From positions 1 to 64,000 of the forward strand of contig JASANG010000229.1 of assembly GCA_030248215.1 (NCBI GenBank): a DNA stretch of 64,000 nucleotides, in the 5' to 3' direction. Below the pieces are notes generated by a model. That model did no database searches. It saw only the letters and a list, made by a program, of their open reading frames with translations, and had not been told where the DNA came from. This document shows, in pieces, positions 23,001 to 34,288 of the stretch (its first letter is position 1; each line of letters starts with the position of its first letter). A program made the translations under genes and the position numbers. Source of the stretch: Enoplolaimus lenunculus (taxonomy: Eukaryota > Nematoda > Enoplea > Enoplida > Thoracostomopsidae).

Positions 23001-25179
23001 TACCATTCCACCAAAAATATGCACAAGTCTTAAAACAAATCACCTAATACGTGGCTTTAAAATAAACATTGACTCCACGAACACCATAGCATTTGTCACG
23101 AAGCCTAAATACCAAATCGCAAAATGCCATTGTCTGGGTGTACTTAAACGGATAGCAAAAATAACGCAAACGGATAATGATCAAAACAACGGAAACGGAT
23201 ATTGAAGTATAAATGTTCCAAACATGTTTTCTTTTCCTGCCTACACAATAGAGGCGTGCAAAATTTCACAAGGCTTTTTAATTATGCGGGGTTCACGTTA
23301 CTAATTGTATCCGTTTCGCAGCTATTATCATACCGGTACACACTAATTTTTTTGCTACCCATATGGATAACAACAGAAAATAAAATGTTTTGCGTACTAG
23401 GTTTTCAAAGTATTGCCTACCCGTATGGGTAGAGTCAAGATGTCTGCTCGCAGCCATATAGATGTTAACATAATGTTCAAGCTTGTACTTCAAAGCGGTC
23501 TGTACACTAAGTTTCGTTTTACAAGTGTGGTTTAGTCTGTTTTTACCATATATTTTTTCGAAAAATTTAAAAAATTACACAAGCTATAAATATTGTTGAA
23601 ACAATCGCAAGGTGCACATATGGGCAACAAACCAAAGACTAGTTTCCCATAGCTACAGACGTAAGGTGCCCATATGGGTAAAAACCAGCCAACAACCTAT
23701 TTATATATAGGTTGTTTCTACCTCCTGATGGGTTGGTGATAAAAGAAGTCGCAAGAGCACAATAATTGGTAACGTGAACCTTGCCTAAAATTTTGGAGGA
23801 TTTTCGTAAATTTTATTCCATTTCGAACAATTGCAGCATATCTGTAATGAAAATTTGAAAGCAAAACTTCCACCGATTTTTATTGCAAACAGATATCCGG
23901 TTACACCCTGGTCACCGTATAAATATTATGTTCCGCTCCCGTCAAAGTCGGTGTTCGTTACGATCATAAAATGACCAAAATATTTTTCATTTTTATGCTT
24001 AGTTACTTAAGCATAATTCAGTTTTTCAATATATAAAGGTACAACCGGAGGTCTGCCTCTGGTTCCTACAGGAAATTGATCTCAGGATCCGATAGCGTTT
24101 TGGCTTAAAGATTCGGCAATTTTGGTTGCGAAATTTTTCTTTTTTCAAAAAAGTGTATCTTTCGGTGCATTTACGTTCTTCTTTAGGTTGTGGTCAGTTA
24201 ATTGTCGTGACTGCTCAATAAATAAGCATAGAGACAAAGTTTTTGACAACACTTTACAGAGATTTTTTGCTGAAATAAGCAAATTAAACATTAGTTTAAT
24301 TACCTAACACTTCGTTTCACGTACGGAAAGTTTTGCTGACCTCCGGCTTTTGCATTTTTCAACCCGGTCGTATCCTGACAGACAGGAATCAACAATTAAA
24401 TGACAGTTCAATTTGAAATACAAATAACACGATTCATACAAAAGCTGTAAAATTTTTAATTTTTTGAAGACCCAATCAATATACACCTCATTTGCAATGA
24501 TAGAAAACATCTCTTAAGCGTTTGAATTACACTTACAAAATAGCTAAATAAAAAATTACTATACATATTTAGGTAACGTGATAAATATAAAACTTCTTAC
24601 AGTAAAAAATCCATCTAAAAACTTCTTACAGTAAAAAAATCCATCTAAATATGGTTATCATTTGTCCTAGATTTGCGCACACATCATTGTTAAAAACGTG
24701 CCACTAAAGTACTTCTCAAAAATGTACAGTATACCGAATCATCATTAACAAAACAAAGTTCTTAAATACAATTCCAAACACAAAATAGCGGCGACACATA
24801 CTTACGCGACCAAATGCAAACTGACACTCAGTCATAGATTACTTAACCAAAACGCAATTGCAGCAAAAACTGCATTTGGGTGCAGTTACATAACGAACAT
24901 TTAATTGAACACTCTAATGTTGTTTTAGGATCGATCAAGTGCAGTATACATCGCAAAAAAACTCCGTGGTTTTTGGTTTCGTGCCCGGTTTATACTTGAC
25001 TGTTCTAAATTAGCCAAAACAAAACACTGTTTCTGAGACATTTGCAAACCAGCGAATATAATATAGTAGATTAAGCATGCATAATGTAATAAAACTGTTT
25101 CCTAGCCGGCAGATGCACCACCACGGGCTATGAATGCACATAGCGAATAAACGAGAATAAAAATAAATTTCCTACAATT
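20041..25179. other. Repeat-rich intergenic stretch
   Basis: No convincing exon chain. Scattered ends of a GGTACAACCGGAGGTCTGC-type repeat occur near 20750, 22500 and 24043, and a decayed CAGGGTGTAACCGG element spans about 23137-23911 (right end GATATCCGGTTACACCCTG). A 30 bp direct duplication (AAACTTCTTACAGTAAAAAA) lies at 24590-24648. Open frames here overlap these repeats and were rejected. Confidence 0.55.
21177..21402. mobile_element. Fold-back MITE, CACTGCAAAAAATGG family
   Basis: Left arm ATTGCAAAAAATAGTGAG and right arm CCGTTTTTGCAGTG, with GACTACACAAACTGAGTC and its complement inside; the whole can fold into one hairpin. Relatives: 44026-44169 and 62558-62762. Confidence 0.75.
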
Positions 25180-25925
25180 TCATTTTACAGACAACACTGT
25201 TGAAAACCGCATCCAACCCACGGTATCTCTGTGAACATAGTCCGTAGAAATTAATGCATTCTTGAATTCATTTGATTGTCTTTTCAACATCTTTTGAGAC
25301 GCGTAGTTATCGGCTTCGTGAGCGACTGAAACAAAACGTAAACAATATTATTGCAATTGAATCAATTACAAAATTGCAAAGATACGGAAATAAAAATTTG
25401 GCTCACATGTCGTCTACTACCGTTTATTTACTATATTATCGATGATATATTGACGAGTTGTCGCAAATTTGTTGAAATTATTTAACATGAGGAAATGTAT
25501 TGGTGATTCTGGTTGATTTAACATTGGAACGAGACTTGTACGGATTACAAATTTCAATGATACATTAGCAGCCTCATACTTACTAATCGGCTGCACGGTT
25601 TGTATGGCAACAAAAATAATGTCGAATGAATTTTCCCGAAAATAGGTATATAATTTACTGAATTACACTTTTCCGCACACTAACACTGCTATCAGAAGTT
25701 CTGCTATAACAAAAAAATAAGCGTTACGTTTGCAAACAAGACATAGATTTTCAAACACATAGTAAACATGAATTTCGTTATAAATTGCATCAATATTGCA
25801 ATCGAAAACAACTAACCTTCCTGAATAACTACGACTTCGTCTGTATGACCTGAAATATCCAAGTGCAAATTGTATGTGCTCGATAACTTGAAACCAATGA
25901 AACAGCCATTTTCAATTATACGCAT
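25180..25925 (-). CDS. Small protein of unknown family (two exons, 84 aa)
   Basis: Exons 25817-25925 and 25180-25325 join in phase 1 (donor gttagt, acceptor tttgtttcag) and give 84 residues starting MRIIENGCFIGFKLSS and ending in STVLSVK before TGA. The middle, HTDEVVVIQE then VAHEADNYASQKM, is charged and looks helical. An acceptor followed by a short open stretch (about 25664-25712) lies between the exons and would add a stop, so it may be an alternative exon. The second exon also holds a possible donor (ACC then gtgggt), so the true C-terminus may differ. The start codon context is weak and an upstream exon is possible. I do not recognise the family; codon-like composition and matching phases are the only support. 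Confidence 0.5.
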
Positions 25926-28788
25926 TTTTTATGATATGAGCAACGTCCAAGCAAAATGTTATAAATTCAATTTCCTCGTTCGGTCAGATTTAAAAACATT
26001 TTAAGAAGTTGCGCTCGCGGTAGCAAATGCTCTGATACCACAATGAATTGCAAGCAATAATTTACAACACTTCCAGCAATACATACGTAGCGTTCACAGG
26101 CAGCACTGACACGTGCTGCAGCATATAATAGAACCACTTTAACAATATTGCCATACAACCCGAAAAGATAAAAACCAAACTAGCTTTTCGAAAACCCAAT
26201 CTCGAGTAAAGGCTTTTTCTAAGGCGCCCCCCCCCGCCCGTATGTAGCATGTAAACAACCTTAGATGCTTAGTTACTACGTGCAAAAAAGGTAGACTTTT
26301 AAAGCTAAAAATACTTAACCAGTGGGGTAAACTCTCGAGTGAGGATTAAAACTGGGGGACGGGGCAAACTTCTCGAGTGGGGGCTATGACCGCACAGGGG
26401 TCGGCCCGGTCCACCGCACAGCCGCGAACGCAAAGTCATGTTTACTTAGTTCCGAATTTTGCGCATGAACAACTGTTCAGTAATACGGTTAGGTCCGTGA
26501 ACAAAAATCCAATCATAGAATATGTGCTAAACTTATTTCATATTTTTTTGCCTCTATAGACCATTTTCAATACTTCACGATAACAGCGAAATGAGGTAAC
26601 TACAAAACTATCTTTCTACTGCTAGTTAGTACTACAAGAAGCGATCCTTAAACTCGCGTGCTCATGTAGATAAGTGTTGTGCAGAGTTGCTGTAACGAAT
26701 AGAGAGCAGATGTTGCTGCGAGATTTACGCTGCGGTTGTTGCACTCTGCAGTAGAATATGTAGTACGTAGAGTTGTGTAGAGCTGGCAACAAATTGAGAT
26801 GCTAAATAGCAGCAGAACACAATGCACGAATTGACACAACACGACGGCTGTTGGGGCGGCGGCGTGTAGTGTCGACTTAGTGTGGTAGAGCTGATTTTCG
26901 ACCAAAAAGGGTGACGCACAATATTTTAAGTTGTCAGAGAAAGTGGTGATGAAATGTAGCGGCCGACGAAGGCCCTAAAAATAGTACTCATAATTTTAAT
27001 GGTTATGAACTGACAAATTTCAGTTTAGTTTTCTAAGCTCACTACGTAAAGTACATGATTTGGTGGTCTGTAAATGATCCATTGTACGAATTACAGCTAT
27101 ATGCTTTTCTGATCCGCTAACTGCTTAAAAACTACGACTCATTGCACATCAGACGCTGTGCTGATCACCAATGCCGGAGCAGGCTACGGTGGGCACCCCA
27201 AAATTCCGCGGTGGGGGCCCATTACGATGATTACAATATTTTTCAAATTTTGTGTTTAAAATCTTGTTAGGTGGATGCTTTGGCCCTGCTGATCACACAA
27301 TTACGGAGTATTGAATCTGCTAGCAATATTGATTCAAAGTCCTCATTAAAGGGAAGCATAAACACTTCCTAATAAATTTTGAAAAAAGAAGCCGAAGTTG
27401 AAAGTTTCAAAGGTTGGGTTAATTTACTGCCAACATCCCTAACGATTATACTGCATGACAAAAGTCGACTCTACGAATTACATTCTGCTTCATAGCTTTT
27501 CTAAATAGACACAAAATGATTCAAAACAACTGCCAAAGATAATAACTGCTACGAAGCTTTTCGCATTTACAGTTAACACTCTAGGCAGGTATTTCACCCG
27601 CCATCCAACCGCTTACGGCAAGGGCAACCGCCCAATCTCACGCATGTTGACCTTCGTTGTCCAATTAATTCCATAAAATGTGGTACAAAGTTCAAGCAAT
27701 GATAGTTTCAACAAAACGTAAATTTTGTCGACACTGGAACCAGAATTCACAATAATTATCATTGCTGAATTTCAGATTACCGAATACAAAACTGTCTGCA
27801 ACACGCAATTTCAGGAATTCAATACGGTTAGCAACGAAAATTTTTCAAAATAAGAATTTTGTTAAACTATTGACTGAATCTATGATTGATGGGATACTAA
27901 CACGTACAAAGGAACAGGGTTTGAATTTTGGGCGTATTTCTGGTGGAACTTTATATCCACTCAAGATACTGGCCAAAGGAATAACTAGCGGATATACCGA
28001 ATTCAATTAAATTACAGGTGATAATGTTGGTGAAGGTGCCAACTGTGACTTCTACCACACAGACAGCACACACAAAACACAAATGTAGATCGAATCAGAC
28101 AAAAGGAATACTAGTAAAGTGTGCGGCGGCATATTTGGCGACAGAAAAATTATAATGTACCCCGGGACAGAAATCAAGCCCATATCAATTTTACCGGATA
28201 CCAGATAGTACACAACACAGCCCGTAAAACAGGGTGCTGTCGCAATGGAAAAAAGACACTCTAAGCTGTTAAATTACATTTTGGCATTGGTTTGTAAGCG
28301 CGGTTTTAAAAGCAATATATTTTATAACTATTAATAAAAATGAAAAAGATTTCAGTCGCAACTGCAAAGACATGTCTATTTCATTGAATACGTATTATTG
28401 CTACATACAATACAGATGATGAAAGACATAGTCAGGAATATTAGTTTCGCTCGTTCTAAACATTAAAACCTACTGTTGTACAATGTCAATGTTGCCCTGA
28501 TTCCTTCATATTCAAAAGTAAAAAATAAAACGTTCGGCATAGGCATCGTTTTATTTCAATGCCAAAATTGAATTTATGTCGCTGGTGTTGTTCATGTAAT
28601 AGAAAATACTGAACGTTCAAATTTTTGTAATATTTAAAAAACTACGTATTCAACTTGAAACATCTAAATCGAGAATATAACTGAAATTTCCACTTCGATT
28701 CAAATTGAAAAATGAAACGCTGCTTATCGTTTTAGAAATAGTTTTTTCGTTTTCGAATTTAACACGTGGTGCCTTAGTAAATTCATTG
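25926..28788. other. Intergenic stretch, no gene found
   Basis: It contains a GC-rich patch at about 26220-26450 with a run of nine C, and the 3' untranslated region of the SR-protein gene, whose probable polyadenylation signal (AATAAA, minus strand) is near 28550. An 82-codon frame at 27762-28010 has no motif and no flanking exons. Confidence 0.5.
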
Positions 28789-31700
28789 CTACTTCCTGAC
28801 ATACATATAACAATACCTTCGCCATAATTGATTCAAAGCACAATATGAACATACTTTGATCTTGACCGCCGCCGATCATTATCTCGGTCGTCATACCGAG
28901 TATCTGAACCTCCTGCACGTCCAGTCATGCCACCCCCACGGTAATCGTTACGGAAATCTTCGTCTCGATACTCCCTTCGTCCTACAAAATTGAAACACAA
29001 TATTATACGCAGACCAGCAAAGAAATGTAACAATTGCACAAAACATAAGCAATGACTCCTTCGAACAATTTCAAAACAAAAATAAAACGTAATGGCCGAG
29101 CGGTTATCTTCTATGTGGTGTAGAGTTTGTTTATACGACTTATAATAATTCAATTTATCAACGTTCAAGTACGCATTGTGGAATCAAGAAACTAACTGCT
29201 ACGCGAGTTGTAGAAATAACTTCAATCAATATATGGTTAAAAGTGAAATTTCACTGATTCTTTCAACAGCTACTAAAACGGCTCTTCCACATCCAGTTTG
29301 CATTTCAACTGCAATATTACGCAGCCCCTATTGCTGTCAATTTTTTTACAAAATCTCTTGAAATTAGAACGTAAATGTTGAAAAACAAGGTTTTGATATT
29401 CTATACTATAAGCACAATTTGCGTAAAAACCATGGCGCAATACGATACCAAAAATTCCCGGACATATTGGCATTGGCATATATACATGCTTATTCCTCTC
29501 CTTTCAAAGCAATGTCAGTCCAAATATTAAAATTTTAATGGAGTTATGTTATACCTTAATGCAGAATAATGGATCCGGACTTGGATTTTGTGCCAGAGCC
29601 AGAGCAAACCCAGGCTAGATATCCGGTTGCACCCTGTTAAGCCCAACGGTGCAAAGCGGAACGGGATTATACCGGAATCGGAATAGCAAATTTATATCAA
29701 AATTGGAATCGGAATCGGAACTGAAAGGTTTGCGACTGTACGGATAATATGTATATTTACAAATATAATATTGATTTATGGTGTCTGTTGGCTGGCAACA
29801 AATTCCAAAAACGTCGCGTGAACAAATTTGCGATGATTTCTGTTTCTGTAAAGCTAAAAAACAATCAGTTATTGTTAAGTTTACTCATCGAAAGCAATTT
29901 AATAGATAAATGATACAAAAAATTTACGCAACGTATCAAAACAAGTAGGATTAAAATCAAAATTGAAACATTCCGATTGCGGTTGATTGTGCAATCGGAA
30001 TTGAAATCAGAACTCGTTTTGAATCGGAATTCTAATCGGAATCGGAAATCCGGTTGCACCCTGCGAACATACCTGTTGAATAATTTCTGCTGCCAGTGAA
30101 GCCACCTCCACCGCCGCTGTATCCTCCTCCACCGAAGCTGCGATCGCTTCCAGTGAATCTTCCACCCCCATAATCATTACCTCCTCTAAATCCTCCGTCA
30201 TGGAATGCACCACCCCGTCCCCCACCACGTCTCGATCGACCGTGAGACAACTCTACACGAACACGGCCGCCACACAAGTATCTGTTTATGTAAAACAAAA
30301 ACAGTAAACATTATTCACTCTTGATAACATGATTACTTTCACTTTAATGCAGTTTTCAATAAATTCCATTCTACACGTTTCGATGCGAACAACAATTTTA
30401 ACAAGCTTTGGCGAAGGTACGAAACCTAAGCCACCCCCAGGAAACAAATAAAAACAGTCTGCATATTGAGAGCTAAGTTCAACAATGGTACCAGTTTATG
30501 GCTGCAGAGCCGACGGTTCTAAAGGTATTTATGCCCCACGAAATAAAATAATAGTGCAAATACACACAAATTTGAACAGTACGTATTCGTTAAATAAAAG
30601 CTTTAACAGGTTTGTTCGTTGTTCAAATTTGGCGAGCGGCTGTCCATGTTTAATACAACAGAGATAAAACTTAAAGGGCTAATACTTTTAATACGAGCCC
30701 CTGCAGCCTCAAAAAGTACCGGCTAACTCAGAACGTCGAGATCTATAAAATAAGTAGCACGTATTCTTCATTAAATTCCTAGGGGTCAGATATTCCGTAT
30801 CTCCGCCGAAATATTTGTTACACGAACACGACCTCCAAATAATAGCAAATTGGCAACAACGAAAATTATTTTTTAAAAATAGCATGCAAGTAAGCGGAAA
30901 TTCAGATTGCTAATTTTTGTAATTGGCACATATGTAAGTAGAGCAGCTGGATTTTCGTTAAGTAGTTAAGTATATATAATATTTAATATATAATATATAT
31001 ATAATATATAATTTTTCTAACGCCTCACTTTCCATCGAGTGCACGCACAGCATCTTCCGCATCTCTTGGATCTTCAAAATGAACAAACGCAAATCCAGGC
31101 GGCATTCGCGCTACCCAGACACTTTGTAGAGGACCGTAGTGACTGAAACCAATAAAACCTCGCATTTTGCAATAACGTACAATGAATTCTTATCATACAT
31201 GAGCGGGGCACAGTTAAGTTTTCTTATTTTCATTTGATGTCAATCAAATTATATTGATGAGTTACTATTTATCTTATACTAATTGGCATCCATCAGTAAA
31301 GAGAGCCTTAAGATAATCTTTGTAAAAGTTGCGGTTCCTGAACTGTTTTAGAAGGATTATGTTCCGGTTCCGGTCGCACCTTATACGCGTCAAAAATCGT
31401 ATTTATGTAAATATAACGTCAGATCTGCAATAGGACCCGGAATTTCCCAAGTCCAAAACCAGAACCGGGACTTCGCAAATCCAAAACACGGACCCAAAAT
31501 TTCTTACATCCAAGTCCCTTATTTAGAATTTTTCATAACGGAAACTTGAACTATCACCTAAAAATTTAAAGTAAAAAGTCATAAAATTTTTTTGAACAGT
31601 TACAAGCAGCGGGGCCGGTCAAAGCAGCCCATTTTATGTATTACAGTGCAAAAGTTTAACCTAGAGTGGAACCAATTCGGGAAATAAATAGGTATACATT

Positions 31701-32187
31701 TCGCGAATATTTATTATGTTCCGGGTATTTTCTACCGGAATTTGTGCAATACCCTTAGCGTGGCTTGGCAAATGCGAAAAGTGGGACCCGGAATCTTTCG
31801 AAGACAAAAGCCGGCCGGGCAATTTTTCAGCGAAAATACCCGGAATAATCGAAACACACGGACCCGAATGCAACTCAAGCCACAGAAGGTTTACTACGTA
31901 AAATACGATAACAGGTAAATACTACGTTGAAAAAAAACAGTCTGCGCGCGACCCCTTTTCAGAAGATTTGCCCAAAGTTAAGGACCATACTAGGAATAGA
32001 ACATCGGCCCTCTACCACCCGAGTCAAGTATGCATTCAGAACACCATGTGATACGTACTAACTACTAATTACGTAACTAGTGCACACTATTAGCTGTTTA
32101 ATTTTAAACCCACTTGAACTGATCATATATTTCCCGCTCGCTAGCATTGTTTGGCAAATCACCAACATAAACTTTCGTAGTAGACAT
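28789..32187 (-). CDS. SR-family splicing factor: RRM, Gly-rich region, short RS tail
   Basis: Exons 32114-32187, 31029-31142, 30073-30281, 28855-28981 and 28789-28795 join in phase to give 176 aa. The N-terminal RRM has RNP2 as KVYVGDL and RNP1 as [10 protein letters not shown], followed by [15 protein letters not shown] and [11 protein letters not shown], as in SRSF3/SRSF7 and insect Rsf1. After residue about 80 comes an RGG/Gly-rich stretch ([20 protein letters not shown]), then a charged Arg/Asp region and RRRSRSKK at the end. No CCHC knuckle as in SRSF7 is present. The protein should bind pre-mRNA in the nucleus and regulate splice-site choice. The last coding exon is only seven bases (G-AAG-TAG); readthrough of the previous donor would give another short tail. 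Intron 3 begins with an inserted transposon. SRSF3, SRSF7 or Rsf1 orthology is unresolved. Confidence 0.87.
29645..30063. mobile_element. hAT-like MITE inside SR-gene intron 3
   Basis: Left end GGTGCAAAGCGGAACGGGA, right end AAATCCGGTTGCACCCTG. Same family as 4330-4728 and the first half of 40985-41700. The right end stops 9 bp before the exon boundary at 30073, so only gtatgttcg separates exon and element on the minus strand. Confidence 0.75.
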
Positions 32188-32231
32188 AGTGTAACAATCA
32201 GTGGCGACGCTAAAAACAGACCAGGATGTTA

Positions 32232-32365
32232 GATCTTATTGACCAGCTGCAAAAGCAGGCATGCAAGGGAGGCTCGAATTCTAAGCCTACTGCTTCTATT
32301 GTTGACTATACGTCGACCGTATGCTGCTCTAGAATACAACACAATGGTACATTGCATATATTGCA
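32232..32365 (-). mobile_element. SINE fragment, minus orientation
   Basis: Reverse complement of the SINE body seen at 5369-5490 and 32510-32600 (shared GCATACGGTCGAC and ATGCAATGCA-like words). With the next copy it forms an inverted pair about 150 bp apart. Confidence 0.6.
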
Positions 32366-32509
32366 TATGTATTAAGACAATCGGTTCCTCTAGACTGACA
32401 TGGGGGCTACTCCGTGGATCGCAATGGTAAACTGCCGCGCTATGAACACGGTATCCAGTCGAAAATAGGATAGACGGTCAAGGGACGACATTGTTGAAAA
32501 TAAGGGCAT

Positions 32510-32712
32510 GTAAGCATGTGAGACATGCTTGCCCTTGTGCATATGCAATAAATGCAATGCACATTGTGGTGTACGGTCGACTCATATAGTGGACGAAAAA
32601 TGCAGTTGGAGAGGCGGGCTACATGGCGCAGTGGTAGAGTTCTCGCTTTAAGAATCCGCAGGCTGAGAGTTCGATCCCCGCTCTAGCCCGCTTTTGCAGC
32701 TGCTTAGTTAAA
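32510..32712 (+). mobile_element. tRNA-derived SINE copy
   Basis: Body from AAGCATGTGAGACATGCTT, then a tRNA-like part at about 32617-32692 with A box TGGCGCAGTGGTAGAG, TTTAA in the anticodon loop, B box GAGTTCGATCC and pairing ends GGGCTA/TAGCCC. The T stem is mismatched, so it is a SINE head and not a tRNA gene. Matches 5369-5600. Confidence 0.75.
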
Positions 32713-32744
32713 AGGTCTGATGTCCCTCGGTTCCTCTAGACTGA

Positions 32745-32806
32745 CACGAACCAGGGACCGCTGGCTCGCCGAAAAACCGCTCTTACAAACTGAGCTATCG
32801 CGGCAC
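32745..32806 (-). repeat. tRNA-like half, opposite strand
   Basis: On the minus strand CCGCGATAGCTCAGTTTG and GAGCGGTTTTTCGGC form an A-box/D-arm and anticodon-arm-like structure, followed by CCCTGGTTCG as a B box. It is probably a second tRNA-derived repeat or pseudogene joined to the SINE. Confidence 0.5.
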
Positions 32807-34026
32807 TTCTACAACTACCTATGCTAACAATTATATAAGCGTTGTTTTACTAGTGTACTATACGTGCTGACATTTTTTATGTGTATTGTCCTATCTACTA
32901 AGTATTCGGATATTCCATCGTGCAATATCGTACAATACCCGACACTCAGTGGTAGCACGCTAGACCCATTTTTGACAATGAACACGTGCAATCGTGGATC
33001 ACAAAATTGTTACAAAAGTAGGACGAATCATCTGCAAACAAGTGTGATAGGTGCCTCCCACATTTAAAAACACAACCCCTGGTTTTATTAAAACTAGCTA
33101 GCTATTTGCGGTGAAATCAATTTAGATATAAAAAATTGTAAAGCTACAATTTACAGAGCCTCGTTTAGCGCCTTCAGCAGGGCCTGAAAGCTGATGTCAT
33201 TTGGAAGCAATAGTAACACACAAATTTCTTGCTTGCAAAAAATAGTTGTCTAAATCAGGAACTAAAAAGCATCAGGAATTAAATTTTGAAGTTCATAGAC
33301 AAAACTGAACGGGTTGCAGAAACATGACTTAAGTCCGGATCTGAATTAAGTGAAAGGTTATCAATTAGTTTTTTATTTGCCAGTTAAGCTGATGGTGGAA
33401 AACAATATACTATGTTACAGCTTCTTGTTCTAATTTTCTATTGAGATATACTCGAATGGGAACAGTCTTCGTGTCAAAATTTTTGACTTTTAAACTTTAA
33501 TTCTGAATCTTATGTCACGATCCACAATCCAGCTATTAGCTATCGTTAAACTTAAGCAACCTTAAGCCCTTTCTTAACGTTCTGTTACAAATCTTAGAAT
33601 TCATTGCTGGAATACTTAAACTAAATAACTATGCATTTCGTGAATAAAATTTAACTTTAACTTTGAGTTATACTGACCTAAACCCTAGCTATTAGTACTT
33701 AAGTCTGAGACCTAACAATGCCAGTAGTACTAGCTACGACTGAAGCCCGCAATTGGCTATGTCAGTGGTCGGCTTAAAACTAATGTTTCTGCAACCCAAC
33801 CATTGTTTAATAGTTATATTTAGTACTTTGCTGATAGATGACCTAGCTAGTAACAGTTTGTCAAGGGTTGATTGTAAATTCATGGTTTGAAGCAGCCGAG
33901 ATCACTGATTTATCATGTTGAATTTCAACCTTTATTGTATTAATCTTACTAATCTACGAAAACGGTGGCTTCGCGCTATAAACAGTGTTGAAGAATTCTT
34001 GGCCTGTCCATGAGCACTTTGGTACC
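32807..34026. other. Intergenic stretch, nothing recognised
   Basis: AT-rich, with degenerate CTTAAG-type words near 33480-33720 that resemble the CCTAAG-rich elements elsewhere in the window. No gene seen. Confidence 0.5.
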
Positions 34027-34200
34027 AGACAGGCAGGGTGCAATCGCAATTACAGTTTAGCGGAACCGGAAACGGAATTTGAAAAAATTTCGGAAAAGAC
34101 TACATGCCACCGAAAATTCATTTTAATTGTCTGTTTTGCAATCTTCATCTGCTGTATGTTATATTTTCATAATCCACATGCATATTTAAAAGAATAAACT
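34027..34200. mobile_element. Left part of a CAGGGTGCAA-type MITE
   Basis: Starts CAGGGTGCAATCGCAATTAC and matches the left part of the element at 37485-37869 (GGAACCGGAAACGG, TTTTCATAATCCACATGC). It stops at about 34200, where the LINE 3' region begins; matching sequence resumes beyond the LINE near 37240. Confidence 0.6.
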
Positions 34201-34288
34201 AATTAAGCAAAAAGGGGGTAGGTAACCTCACTTATATTTGCTTATCTTACGTTAAAGATTGCGGTCGAATGAAAGAAAACTGGTTAGG

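Noticed and set aside
27762-28010. 82-codon frame
   Set aside because: No start context, no domain and no exon partners.
32617-32692. Functional tRNA gene
   Set aside because: A and B boxes exist, but the T stem does not pair and the unit recurs with SINE flanks at 5491.
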